Assembly (NCBI GenBank): GCA_949317995.1
Contig: OX439038.1
Location: 75,278,659-75,342,658 of the forward strand
Source: Acholoe squamosa
Taxonomy: Eukaryota > Annelida > Polychaeta > Phyllodocida > Polynoidae
DNA length: 64,000 nucleotides
Direction: 5' to 3'
The notes beneath the pieces are model-generated. The model made no database searches and was not told where the DNA came from. It saw only the letters and a list, made by a program, of their open reading frames with translations. Numbering within the stretch: position 1 is the first letter of the stretch; each line of letters opens with the position of its first letter. Below are positions 36,306 to 46,590 of this stretch, piece by piece. The translations under genes were made by a program, and so were the position numbers.

Positions 36306-38192
36306 ATGTCTACTAGATACTGCATACTGCATTTTCCATCCAAGAACAATGCTGATAGACAAGGGCTTATAAAAGCATGTGACCAACAAACCTTTGAAAA
36401 AATCAAGTTGGCTGATCAGAAGAGAAGGTCTTACTTGAAGCAATCAAAGTATTTTAGTATCAAATTACCAGAGTACTTAGATGAAAATATGGGATACCAT
36501 GTCAAATGCCTTAAAGACTTCACTGCTATTCCAAAAGATGGAGGTGACAAGAGAATTAAGAAAAATGTACAACAGAAACCAAAATTAAGGTCAAATGTGA
36601 CACATACTACTCAAAATAGCTCTGGTGTGTTTAGACCTGTTTGCATATTCTGTAACCATTACAGGAAAACTAAGAAGGGTAATGTTGAATATCCTGGGAG
36701 TTGTGAAACTGATACAGCTGAAAAAACAATAAAAAGTGCTGCTCTCAAGCTTAGTCATCTTGATATATCATCTAAGATTAGTGGCATTGATATGAAATCA
36801 AAAGAGGTGAAATATCACCATTCTTGCAAGCGAGATTTTCTGAATAAAGCACAGGATGGCAAAAAGAAGTCTGAAAAAATGATCAATCATGAAAATGCTT
36901 TTAGCGAACTCAAAACATACATTCAGGCAGAAATCATTGATAGTCCTAGTAGCATGCTACTAACCACCATTCATGAAAAGTACATCACAATGTTAGGGGA
37001 GTCAACATATTCTGCTGACAGCCTCTGTGCTAAGATATTAAAAGAGTATGGGGATGAAATACAAAAGCACACAGTAGGCCAAAAGAAAGGTGTTATATTG
37101 TATAGTTCAAAACTGACTGCTGATGAGGCAAAGAAACTAGTGTTTTTTGACCACAGCTCTCTGTTTGAGACAGCTGTATTTCTCCGTAGACAGATACTTA
37201 ATATGAAGGAGTGCGGCAAAGAACACATGAATGAATTCTCTGAAGAGGCTCTTGAAAGAAATAGGGAAACTATTCCAAAAGATCTTGAAAGCTTTTTCAC
37301 AATTCTCTACACAGGTAAGGCAACACTTCCTGGTCATGAGAAATCTGTCAGGCTGGTGAAATCAGTCTGTGATGATGTCATATACTGTGCAACAGGAGGG
37401 CGAGTCAAACCCATGAAACATGTAATAATGGGACTTGGTATGAAGAGCATTACAGGTTCAAGAAAGGTAGTTGAAATTCTGAATCGATATGGACATAGTA
37501 TCAGCTATCATTTGGTAGAGGAGAAAGAAACAGAGATAGCTACCGAGATAATGGAGAGAAAACTAGTAACTCCAGATGGAATTAAAAGGAAGGGAGGAAA
37601 GAGTACATCTTTAGCATGGGACAACTATGACGAAATGAATCAAACACTCTCAGGGAAAAACACCCTGCATGACACAGTTGGGATATGCTATCAGAATATC
37701 TGCAATGATCAAGATGAAAAACAAACAGAACCACAGGACACAGACACACAAAGTCAATCTCTGCATACACCTTCCCCCTCATCGAACAGTGATATCAAGG
37801 TTTCAAAGAGAACATTCCATTTCAAGGAGAAACATTTGGAGCCATACAAAAAGAAACCAAAGATAAAAACATTTCAGTATAATGTGAAGTATCTGCCACC
37901 TCCTCCAAATATCACAAGGATAAAGTACCTTGACCACCTATGGGTATTGTCAACTCTAGTGGCAAAGGCCCCCATGTGGGTTGGGTGGAATTCTAGACTT
38001 GCTATTGACAGTCTCCCACTTCACACCATAGCCTACATGGAAAACATCACATTACCACCCACAAGGTTAGATGTTGTTTTGGAAACAATGAAAATATCCC
38101 AAAAGGTAGCAGCGGAATGTGGACAGAACATTGCTGTTGTCCACTATGACCTCGCCATCGCTAAACCCAGCCATGCAGATCCAAGCTTCTGA
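36306..38192 (+). pseudogene. Academ-like transposase, N-terminal part with zinc-finger region
   Basis: Starts at the ATG at 36306, just after a pyrimidine-rich stretch ending in CAG (36284) that could be an intron acceptor. Residues about 109-177 form a Cys/His cluster ('VCIFCNHYRK', 'GSCETDTAEKTIKSAAL', 'YHHSCKRDF') of CxxC...C...HHxxC type, a likely DNA-binding finger. The middle contains 'YCATGGRVKPMKHVIMGLGM', a conserved block of this transposon protein family. Near residue 610 the frame slips: 'VVHYDLAIAK' is followed by 'PSHADPSF' and a stop, while the expected continuation lies in another frame. Confidence 0.82.
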
Positions 38193-38369
38193 AACACCAA
38201 AGTATGATAATTTATTCATCTGCTTTGGTCCTTTCCATATACTCCTGGCCTACTTTGGTGCATTGGGCTATTACTTGGATGGTTCAGGGGGAGAGGACAT
38301 TCTGGTAGAAGCAGAGGTACTGGCCAATGGCTCTCTACAGGGATTCCTTAAAGGCAAGCACTACAACCG
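38164..38369 (+). pseudogene. Academ-like transposase, part after first frameshift
   Basis: Picks up in a new frame right after 'DLAIAK' and reads 'AMQIQASETPKYDNLFICFG', 'FHILLAYFGALGYYLDGSGG' and 'GFLKGKHYNR'. The join lies at 38162-38166, where one extra base (or a loss of two) explains the shift. The last complete codon is followed by CG|GTAGGT, a good splice donor, and the frame would otherwise stop at once, so an intron begins here. Confidence 0.8.
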
Positions 38370-38564
38370 GTAGGTGCTTTCTTTTGACTATATATATAAT
38401 ATTAGTGCTGAAGATATTTGCACATGACCATATCATAAAATGAGATATAATTGATAAATTTCACTTGTAGAAAGTTCTTATATTTCAATTTTCGAAGAAT
38501 AAACACCCACAAATATGTATTTTACCAATATCCACATATCTAATACAGGTATGGTTCCTTCCAG
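38370..38564 (+). other. intron inside the transposase gene
   Basis: Donor GTAGGT at 38370 and acceptor TTCCAG ending at 38564 bound 195 bp. Splicing joins 'GKHYN', the split codon CG|G for arginine, and 'CKRIHPLLAAAMQTLHF', keeping one frame with a smooth protein. The interior is AT-rich with stops in the relevant frame. An upstream AG at 38547-38548 is a less suitable acceptor because it leads into a TAA. Confidence 0.72.
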
Positions 38565-39402
38565 GTGTAAAAGGATCCATCCACTCCTGGCAGCAGCAAT
38601 GCAGACTCTGCATTTCAAGCAGTTTCTGACTGAGAAAGGGACTCTTCCACCGAGGTTAGTAGACATCATCCATGAGTTAAATGACAATGGAAGCCCTGAG
38701 ACATTAGAAAAACTAGAGAATGATGAGGTCTACATAATGTTCATGAATGATTATGAGCAGTATGCTTCCCAGACACTCGATGGTGTGCATGGGAGCACGG
38801 TGAAGTATTGGATGATCTACATTCAGTTAGTTCACACATACCTTGTATTCAGCCGAGCCTGCCGCACAAACGACTACAACTTGTTTGTACATGGACTAGG
38901 AGAAATGTGCCAGCATTTCTTTGCTGGTAACCGACCAAATTACGCAAGGTGGATGGTCCGCTATCATCTAAATCTTCTGAACATTGATGAAAGCCATTCA
39001 GAGGCCCGAGAGATGCTTGAAAATGGAGCACTGTCAATCAGGAGGACTGAAAAGCACTTCTCCAGGACAGCAGTGGACATGACACTAGACCAGACAGTGA
39101 ATAAAGATGCAGCCTCAAGGCTCACTGGGATTTCAGCCTTTTCTCTGTCACCTTCTACACGCACCAAATGGACTGTGACCAAGACAGCACGCAGTGCAAT
39201 AGTTGGCTGTCTCTTATCTGGAGCTGGATTGCTTAAGCATGAGGATATTACATCCGAGCTAAAGCCACAGAGGATAGCAAAAGACAATGAGGACCTGCAA
39301 AGGCTCATTACACAGATTTGTGATTCTATGAACCCTTTTGCACTTCCACCGAACCTGCCCTCTACAGTCTGTCCACAGGTAAAGAAGTACCAGAGGATAT
39401 AA
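38565..39402 (+). pseudogene. Academ-like transposase, central part
   Basis: Follows the intron and contains the best conserved transposase blocks of the element: 'CKRIHPLLAAAMQTLHFKQF', 'LDGVHGSTVKYWMIYIQLVH', 'HFFAGNRPNYARWMVRYHL', 'ALSIRRTEKHFSRTAVDMTL' and 'DQTVNKDAASRLTGI'. Aspartates and glutamates in these blocks are candidates for the catalytic acids, but I cannot assign a DDE triad by eye. The frame is lost near 39350: the expected continuation '...LYSLSTGKEV' is in another frame, so the last residues before the stop at 39402 are not genuine. Confidence 0.82.
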
Positions 39403-41090
39403 GGCAGGATCTCATGGAGTGGAATGAGAAGGGCAAAAAGTGGCTGGAAGATTTTCGGGAAGGGTGCTTTAGTGACCCTGAGAGATTTGAGAAACCAATC
39501 CCTAGTAAAAAAATCAAAAATTTTGCGAGTGCAGCGGTTAAAGTAAAGGTCACTTCCAAGGATGCCAAGATAAAAGAACTGGCAGGAACAAGGGACCTGT
39601 TTGGCAACCTACTGTACCTCAGCAGCAAAGAGGATCTTGATCTTGAGAAAGTGTTTGAGTATCCTCTAACTCCTGTTCCACTTTCACTTGGTTCTGTAGA
39701 TGGCACTATGAATGCAACAAACAAAGCTATGTTGCAGCACAGGATTGAGGAAATTGCTCCTTGTATATCAAGATTTGGAGAGAGTGATGTCATGCTGGTT
39801 GATGCATCATTCTTTCTTTACCAAATTGTAAATCCACCTATCACTTATGGGGAGGTTGCAAAGGATATTCTCACAAGGTTGTGCCAAATGTCTCCCACTG
39901 TGCATTTCATCACAGATCAGTATGAAGTTGTACCCACTATCAAAGACACTACTTGAGCAAAGAGACATCAGAATGAGAAGCAATCTAGCACATCTGTTCA
40001 AATAACTGGCCCAAAGCAGCAGACAAAGGAATGGAAGTCAGTAATCAAATCTGGTGCCTTCAAAACATCATTTGTTAAGTTCCTGCTCAAGGAGTGGGCA
40101 AAAGAATCCTATCTACAAATCCTGGATGGACACTCTGTGTATTTGACTTGTCAGAATGAATGCTTCAAGTTCAGTGTCAAAGATGGAGCCATCATCAGGG
40201 AAAGAATAATTGAGCTAGAATGCTCTCACATAGAGGCAGATACAAGGATAATGTTTCATATGACACATTGCATTGGGCACAATGGACAGGCAGAAATTGT
40301 GGTTAGAGCAAATGATACAGACATATTTGTTTTGCTGCTATATCATTTGTACCACATCTACAAGACACATGCTCTAAAGGCCAAAGTCTGGCTAGATGTG
40401 GGATTATCTAGCAATAACACAAGAAGGTGCATCAGCATCACAGAAATGGTAGATAAACTTGATGGTGATGTCATAAGTGCACTACCAGGGTTGCATGCCA
40501 TGACGGGAAGTGACTACACTCCAGCATTCAGTCACAAAGGGAAAGTGAGGCCACTGAACCTTATGATGAAAAACAAAGCACACACTGACACATTCTCAAA
40601 GCTTGGGGAAGATAATGTAAATCTTGTAGATCTCACACCTGAACTTGAGCCATGGGTCTGTGCATTGTATGGAAAACCAAAGTTCCAGTCTGTAAACAAG
40701 GCAAGACTAGCGATATTTGAAACAAAGTATGCACCCAAAAACAAAGGTGACCTCCTTCAACTCGCAAAAGGGGCAAATCCGAGTAATTTTCCATCAAGTA
40801 AAGCAACATTGGAGAAACAGGTCGAAAGGGCCAATCTTGTAGCTTCAACATGGAAAAGAGCCTGGCATCCAAATCCTCTAATACTGGACCCAGCACAAAA
40901 TGGATGGGAATTGAATGATGGTCACTATGATATAAACTGGTTTGATTGTGCTCAATTCCCCAAATCAATCAAGGACATCCTTCTGAAAACCCCACTTGAG
41001 GATGAAGACCTTGAGGAAGAAGAAGAGATGGCATATGGGGAGAACAGATATGGAAGGGATGAATCAGATGGAGAGGCAGATGAAGAATGA
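39345..41090 (+). pseudogene. XPG/FEN-like nuclease region of the transposon protein
   Basis: One frame from about 39345 to the stop at 41090, interrupted only by a TGA at 39954-39956, probably a decayed arginine codon (CGA to TGA). It reads 'DVMLVDASFFLYQ', like the XPG N-region start, then 'CSHIEADTRIMFH' (XPG-I 'EAEA'-type acids), 'VVRANDTDIFVLLLYHLYH' (the 'SDDSDVFLFG'-type aspartates) and 'LHAMTGSDYTPAFSHKGK' (like the GSDYT.G..G helix-hairpin region). The order matches XPG/FEN1 nucleases of the PIN-like fold. The C-terminus is an acidic tail ('LEEEEEMAYGENRYGRDESD'). It presumably processes DNA flaps or nicks during transposition. Confidence 0.78.
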
Positions 41091-41499
41091 TGGTGAATAT
41101 ATCTTGAGAGCTTCACTGTCAAATATGAAGCAAAATCAAAATATGTGGAACGCACAGTCCTGCTGATTATATTTCTAATATAAATAGAGCATCCATATAT
41201 TTCTGATAAAGTGTTCATCCCTGATAAACAAATTGCTTGATAACTAATAGTCATAGCCCAAAAGATCACATTGTAAGTTAGGTACATAGAGGAAAGCTTA
41301 AAGTGTTTTGTCTGTTCTTCACGTATGTAAGCATTTAGGATGATGTTTAATTGATTTTTTCTGTGCGGAAATGGTCATCAAAGCTGACAAAGAGCTGTAA
41401 ATTTGATCTGATATGTTACACAGAACCTTCTGCATAATTTGACTTGCATGAAAACATAGTAGGGATTGGGTACGTGTGCATTAATAAACGATGATATGT

Positions 41500-41862
41500 T
41501 TTATAGTGGTTGTTTACTTATAAATCGTCAAAATCGGTAAAATATTGGCGGCCATCTTGAAAATGATGTTGGGAACTGTTTTATTAAAAGCAGAACATTA
41601 AGAGGAGAACCCTAACTCTTGATAATATGGGTGTAGATTACCCTATTAAATGGAGATAGGACTTATCTGAAAGTCCAAATGACATATATTTACCATGTTG
41701 AGAATTGACGGTGACCTACTTTAAGCCCCGATTGTGCGAAAACGCAGCGTCGGATTTTTTTAAGAATTGCAGATCTGAATTCGTGAGACTTTTTTACATA
41801 AGAATCTGCCATCAGACCTTTTGGTACCCAAAACAAAAATAAAAGTGTCTGGCCTCTTGGAC
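41500..41862 (-). repeat. right terminal inverted repeat
   Basis: Complement of 35124-35485. It ends CTTGGAC|TA, mirroring TA|GTCCAAG on the left. Differences between the two repeats are mainly single substitutions, so the copy is not brand-new but has not decayed far. Confidence 0.92.
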
Positions 41863-41864
41863 TA

Positions 41865-41975
41865 TCTAGGGTAGCAACCAAGCTTGAAACCCTATTTGCA
41901 CCACCAAACTAGACTTGACTTAACATGTACTCACTTGTATACATGCTTCATATATAAACCTCCAGTACTTACAGT
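41865..41975 (+). mobile_element. DIRS element B, remaining part after the transposon
   Basis: Continuation of the RT of element B beyond the DNA transposon: joined to 35121 with one TA omitted it reads 'RVATKLETLFAPPN' and then stops. At about 41976 the epsilon block resumes with CATTATGATTAATTGC. Element B was therefore truncated, or lost most of its 3' half, apart from the transposon insertion. Confidence 0.6.
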
Positions 41976-43130
41976 GTCGGTGTCATTATGATTAATTGCT
42001 CTGGCGATTAAACAGAATTTCCAGTTAATTGATGTTACCTTTAAACCAATCACAGTATTATTACTTCCCATCTACCAGTATCATTAGCAATTGTCCCTGG
42101 TAGGGATGATCACAATTGTGCTAATCATAATTTTTCATGTTAATCTTTTAATTACCTGAACTTCAGAAAAATTCTGCAAAATTTTAAACCATCCAGATGT
42201 AGAAAGAGGGTACACAACAGGTGTGCAGGGGTGTTTAGACAATGATAAAACACAAGAGAAATCGTTGTCTTAAGACACCTTGTCCTTCAGGGACAGAATT
42301 TACGTTTTAACCTATGTCTGTCATAGATCAATGTCGTTCTCTGAAATTCCTCCATCAGGAAACCTGCAATTTTTGAGCATGAATAATACACTTATATTGT
42401 AGAAAAGATGGAGATGGGGACTACTTCCAGCCAGATCCTCCTGTTCTGTGTCTAAGATATATACCTGTCTACCCATGAATAAAAGCATCAACATATTTGA
42501 TGGAGAAAGTGACACATAGCCCCCTTTGCTATGGTTAAAAGGTTTTACATAGTAGACTTTCTGCATACAGATTAGAGGATATACTCAGACCTGGTATATT
42601 TTTTTTGAGAAAATGCAGGAAGGTTTACAACCTCACATTAGTATAATAGGTGGCATATCAAGTACTGACACTGTATCTAAAGCAATTCAATGTAGTCACA
42701 GATTTATATCCCTCCTCTTAATCGCTGAGCCTCTGGCCTCAGTTAGAGCGTGAGGCAAGATCACAGCATGAGTAGAACTACCTGATAACCCCAGTGTCAG
42801 GAGATAGCAGAGATCTGGTATACCTCGATAGTGACAATGAAGTGCATGATTAGCCCTACGTTGTCTCTACAGAGAATGGCATCGCTTTGCCTGTGTATCC
42901 CTTTGTTGCTGGCATGTCTACCAGAGTGTTTATCATTGTTGAGTGAATACTGCATACCAAGATTAGGGGCAGAGTGAAAAGGCGAACAGTGAACAGTGCT
43001 GAGGCCTTCATATCTTTGAAGTGGGATCAGTATACACAAGTAGATATATTAGCCTACACAGTATATTGTGGTTCATTGGTGTGTTAAAGCAGCACAAATG
43101 AACAGCCATTAGTTAGGAATATTTCAATAG
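41976..43130 (+). repeat. tandem module, epsilon block, copy 3, right part
   Basis: Resumes the epsilon copy begun at 32820. It shares GATTAATTGCTCTG near 41983, GTAGGGATGATCACAATTGT near 42100 and GGCATGTCTACCAGAGTG near 42911 with the other epsilon copies, and ends near AGCACAAATGAACAGCC (43091). No conserved reading frame. Confidence 0.75.
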
Positions 43131-43957
43131 TTTGATTCCAAAATGAAACTGCTTTTTTCCCCCTTTATGGGGGGAGGAGTTAGGATAAAAAAACAACAAA
43201 TTGAGGCAAATGAGAATCTATTACAAAATGATTTTTCAAGACATGTCTTTGTTCATTGATACTTTTATTTCCATAGATTGAATGAACTCTTAATGTCATA
43301 CCATTGTGTTCAGTGAGGTTTATTATCTTATTCCCAACAAAACTAACTTTGCTAGTGAGAAGATGTTTCCTTCATATCCACTGAAGAATGTTGTTCGTGC
43401 TGTGTGAACTGAACCATAGTTCATAACATAACCACATCTTACCATTAACATATTACATACAGCAAATTACATACAGCAAATGACCACTGTACATTGTATA
43501 TATAAAGGCCACGCCAGGTGGAAACAAAGCAAACTGTATTGCCACCAGTATGAATGTCTCCATGTAGTATGATTGATGAATACACATATATCTATGTCAC
43601 TGACAACCTAATAGGGAGTGTGCTCATTAATGTCTTAGTAGTATCAGTCGAGCCATTTCCTTAGGAGATGGATATTGGTATATCAAAATATGGTCAGCCA
43701 TACTGATCCTAGAGATTATAAAATTCCTATTTTATGTCATTCTTGTGTAAATCTGTCCGTCAACCGTTTTATCCATTTGTATGTTCATTTTTATCTTTAC
43801 CATTTGCTTGATACTGTCAATGGACTATTCTGGGTATTATTCATTATTTTACACATTTATTAAATTCTTCGCCACACACGCTCAGGCCCTGCTCACAAGC
43901 TTACAACTCACCGCCCCCCAGTGTGTACAGTGAGCTACTCTTACATCATCCATACCA
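43131..43957. other. unassigned interval
   Basis: No paralogue elsewhere in the window was noticed. It contains a duplicated 15-mer (ACATACAGCAAATTACATACAGCAAAT near 43455), a TATATAAAG near 43500, and a 62-codon frame at 43675 without motifs. I see no gene I can support. Confidence 0.4.
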
Positions 43958-44411
43958 GGATGTTGTGAGAGCCGGACCCATTCCATTTCTGGGCACTGAC
44001 TTACATACCTGTGGACGCATTTCTAGGATGCAGGGAAATTCCACAATCTCCCTTCACCCTGATTAGTCCACATATAAATAGAATCATTACCAGGTATGAA
44101 TACGCGTCAGATCTGACCAGATCCAACCAGACCTGACCAGATCTGACCTGCTGCTACCGGTATATTTCATCACCCTGTGAGCTGCTCACCTGGGTATATA
44201 AGACCCTATAAGCAGCTCCCAGGCAACCTCCCTAGTATATAGAACCTACGACAGGTTGAGCTACAAGCTTAGGGGCAGAGCCTGCACGCTGGTGAGTGTA
44301 TCATTGTTACCACCTATATGTACACTCTGTCATCATGCAATAAACAAGGATCAAAGAACTTCTCTGGATTCAGTGTTCATTACAACATCAACTTGTAACG
44401 GTTCGTTGACA
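43958..44411 (+). mobile_element. possible solo LTR
   Basis: A 454-bp stretch has an LTR-like layout: GTATATAAG at 44194-44202, AATAAA at 44339-44344 downstream of it, and a U5-like end (GTTCGTTGACA). The hexamer ATACCA occurs directly before (43952-43957) and after (44412-44417), which could be a target-site duplication. It does not begin exactly with TG (it starts GGATGTTGTGAG), and no internal retroelement genes lie beside it. A tandem decamer (CAGATCTGAC-like, four units at 44108-44147) lies upstream of the TATA box. It could instead be a host promoter, since GCTG|GTGAGT at 44290 resembles a splice donor. Confidence 0.4.
44108..44150. repeat. 10-bp tandem repeat (four units)
   Basis: Units CAGATCTGAC, CAGATCCAAC, CAGACCTGAC and CAGATCTGAC in direct succession, just upstream of a TATA-like box; in position and form it resembles an LTR enhancer repeat. 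Confidence 0.85.
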
Positions 44412-45002
44412 ATACCAACTCTTGTTTTCTTATCTTTCAGGTAAGTAGCTGTTACCCCTACCTCTGTGGCATGTTAAGGTAGGTGATAGCTATACAGCAT
44501 TTGATGTGCTTGGCCAGCTAAACTACAGGTTCCTTAAAATCTCAGGTCTCATAGAAACCCAGTGGACTTACCATTCAGTGGGGGAGATTACCTTGAACAC
44601 ACTATAGTGTACAGGCTACAGTACGACTAGACACAGCAAATCTGACTCAGAAAAACTCCAGTCATCATACTGATTTGAATTTAATGTGCACAGGGGCGAA
44701 AATGAAAATATACTGATCTCCATGGAAGTACAACTGGAGACATAAGTATTACTCTGTACAAGTAGGCTGTACTTTAATTACACAGGAGGCATCTGGTTTC
44801 ATTCAAATAGCTCCACTTTTTGTTTGTTGAGAAATACCATTGAGGAGGGAATTTCCTAATATTCTATTTGACATTATTGAGAAATATGCTCCAGACAGAT
44901 ACTATGAGGCCATTTATGAAGGAAGAGTATTAGTGAAACAAGAAGAACGTGGCAAGGACCACATATGGGAGTTGCCGCTTCCTGTCTATTTACCTTTACC
45001 TG
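44412..45002. other. unassigned interval
   Basis: Contains a good polypyrimidine-AG (TTCTTATCTTTCAG ending near 44441). No reading frame with a known motif was found. A weak likeness to 24740-24830 suggests diverged module sequence at 44830-44930. Confidence 0.35.
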
Positions 45003-45724
45003 GAGCTTAATTCAAAACATCCTGGGATGTGTAGGCACATATCATTAGACCTGGCCGGTCTACCCTATCTAATGCAGTGGTTGCAGGCCTGTCAAAAATA
45101 GCAAGTCCTGGGATCACTTTACTATTCCTTTTCCAGCACTAAGATCACTGCGATCATAGTGAAAGAATTGCAGAGTGGTTTCACCTGAGTACAAGAGCAC
45201 TTACAGGGAACACTCCTGATCGAAAGAGTGAATTGCCTGCTGCATACATATAGAGGGGAGGGAGGATGTTTGCTGAGTGTCCTTGAGGGCTCTTAGGGCT
45301 ACTCATGCATTAAGTGCACTGTAAGGTCATTCTTCCCTTCTCTCTCTTTGTCTTGGGGGGCACAATGCTTCTAATAGGCAAGCATAAATCATACACTCAT
45401 GGGAACAACTCTTGAATACTGTACGGGGGTCAACTGCACCCTGTGCTCTTTTGTTAGCCCATATGGGGACGGGGAACGATGGTATAAACACTATTGTGAA
45501 GAAGAGTGACTCCACAGCTATTCCTTTATTTTGAAACTCTTACCCCTGTGCCCAGTCAGTACTCCTTGGAATAGTGTAGGAGGGCTGAGGCTAAGATCGC
45601 TACGATCTTAGTGCTGGCTAGGAAATGTGAACGCAGTCTAATCTTAAGATCGTTTAATAGGATAAGGTAGAATAATTCCTAAGATCACTGAGGTTTCGAT
45701 CCCAGGATGTTTTGAATTAACCTC
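45003..45724 (+). mobile_element. palindrome-rich MITE, copy a
   Basis: A 722-bp non-autonomous element whose ends are inverted repeats (GAGCTTAATTCAAAACATCC at the left; complement GAGGTTAATTCAAAACATCC at the right). Near both ends it carries short near-palindromes of the form CTAAGATC-n-GATCTTAG (45143-45167, 45592-45612 and similar). Flanking triplets are CTG and CAG. The short frames inside, repeated in the other copies, show no protein motif. Confidence 0.8.
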
Positions 45725-45844
45725 CAGAATCCATTGTGACTCTCAAATACATCAGGTTATGAAGTCGCAGGGGTCGTCTGACGTCACATGAACAGACAAG
45801 GAAACCATAAAAGTGTTGCAAAGGTTGCTACAAACCAAAACAAC

Positions 45845-46590
45845 GGTAGTTATCCCAATGAGGTAGACTGATGAAGAAATCTAAGGAGTTGTCATGGCAT
45901 TAGATAAATACTCGATCCCCATGTACATGGTAGGATTATTTGTCAGTTCTCACATATATATGATGAGAGTGCTACCATGTGAAACAGATTGCTTATAATG
46001 AAATATCTCATCCCTGCACCATGCAATTGTGATGTCAAGAGGAAGATCATCTTAAGTTCCATTGGACTGTAGAAATTACTTGTTTGTGCTCATGGAGGTT
46101 TTTATTGAAATATTTTCATAGTGTAGTTTTTCCATACACAAATAGGAATGACAGTGTGTTTAACAGAATATCTGAGGAAGATTGAGTGAAAAGGAAATGT
46201 GTGAAAATATCAAAGCTTCAGTCATGGTAGAAATGTAGACCCATGCATGTCTCAATCCCTGGTTAACCTCAACCACAAACCTATATATCGGATAGATATT
46301 GCCCCTGTTTTGTACATTTTAGCCTGGACTATGCTGTTAGTGAATAAGTTTAATCTGAGAGTCAAATCTTAAATGATGCAAATACCCATATCTGTAAAAT
46401 GTAGAGATGTTTGAATAGGATATTTACCTAAAATAGGCAGACCATATGGGAAATGCCCTCATTTTTCCTTCAGCGTCTTTAAGGAGGCGTACATGGATAT
46501 TGAATATGCAATACACATTTAATGTACCACTTTGAAATTCTAATCTCTCAGGACATTTTACCTACCAAGTAGCTAGCCCTTTGGCCAACA
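45845..46590 (+). repeat. tandem module, eta block, copy 2
   Basis: Paralogous to 24880-25690, with the same order of blocks. No gene is seen. Confidence 0.72.

Larger units (their letters stand above)
35124..41862 (+). mobile_element. Academ-like DNA transposon with long TIRs, nearly complete
   Basis: A 6739-bp element bounded by inverted repeats of about 365 bp (35124-35485 and 41500-41862; ends GTCCAAGAGGCCAGACAC and complement). TA flanks it on both sides (35122-35123, 41863-41864). The interior encodes one plus-strand protein: zinc-finger region, transposase-like middle, and XPG/FEN-like nuclease region. The Academ superfamily is, from memory, the one that couples a transposase with an XPG-type nuclease. 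Academ is described with 3-4-bp duplications, whereas only TA matches here, so the family name is tentative. Damage is limited to two apparent frameshifts and one TGA. Confidence 0.78.
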
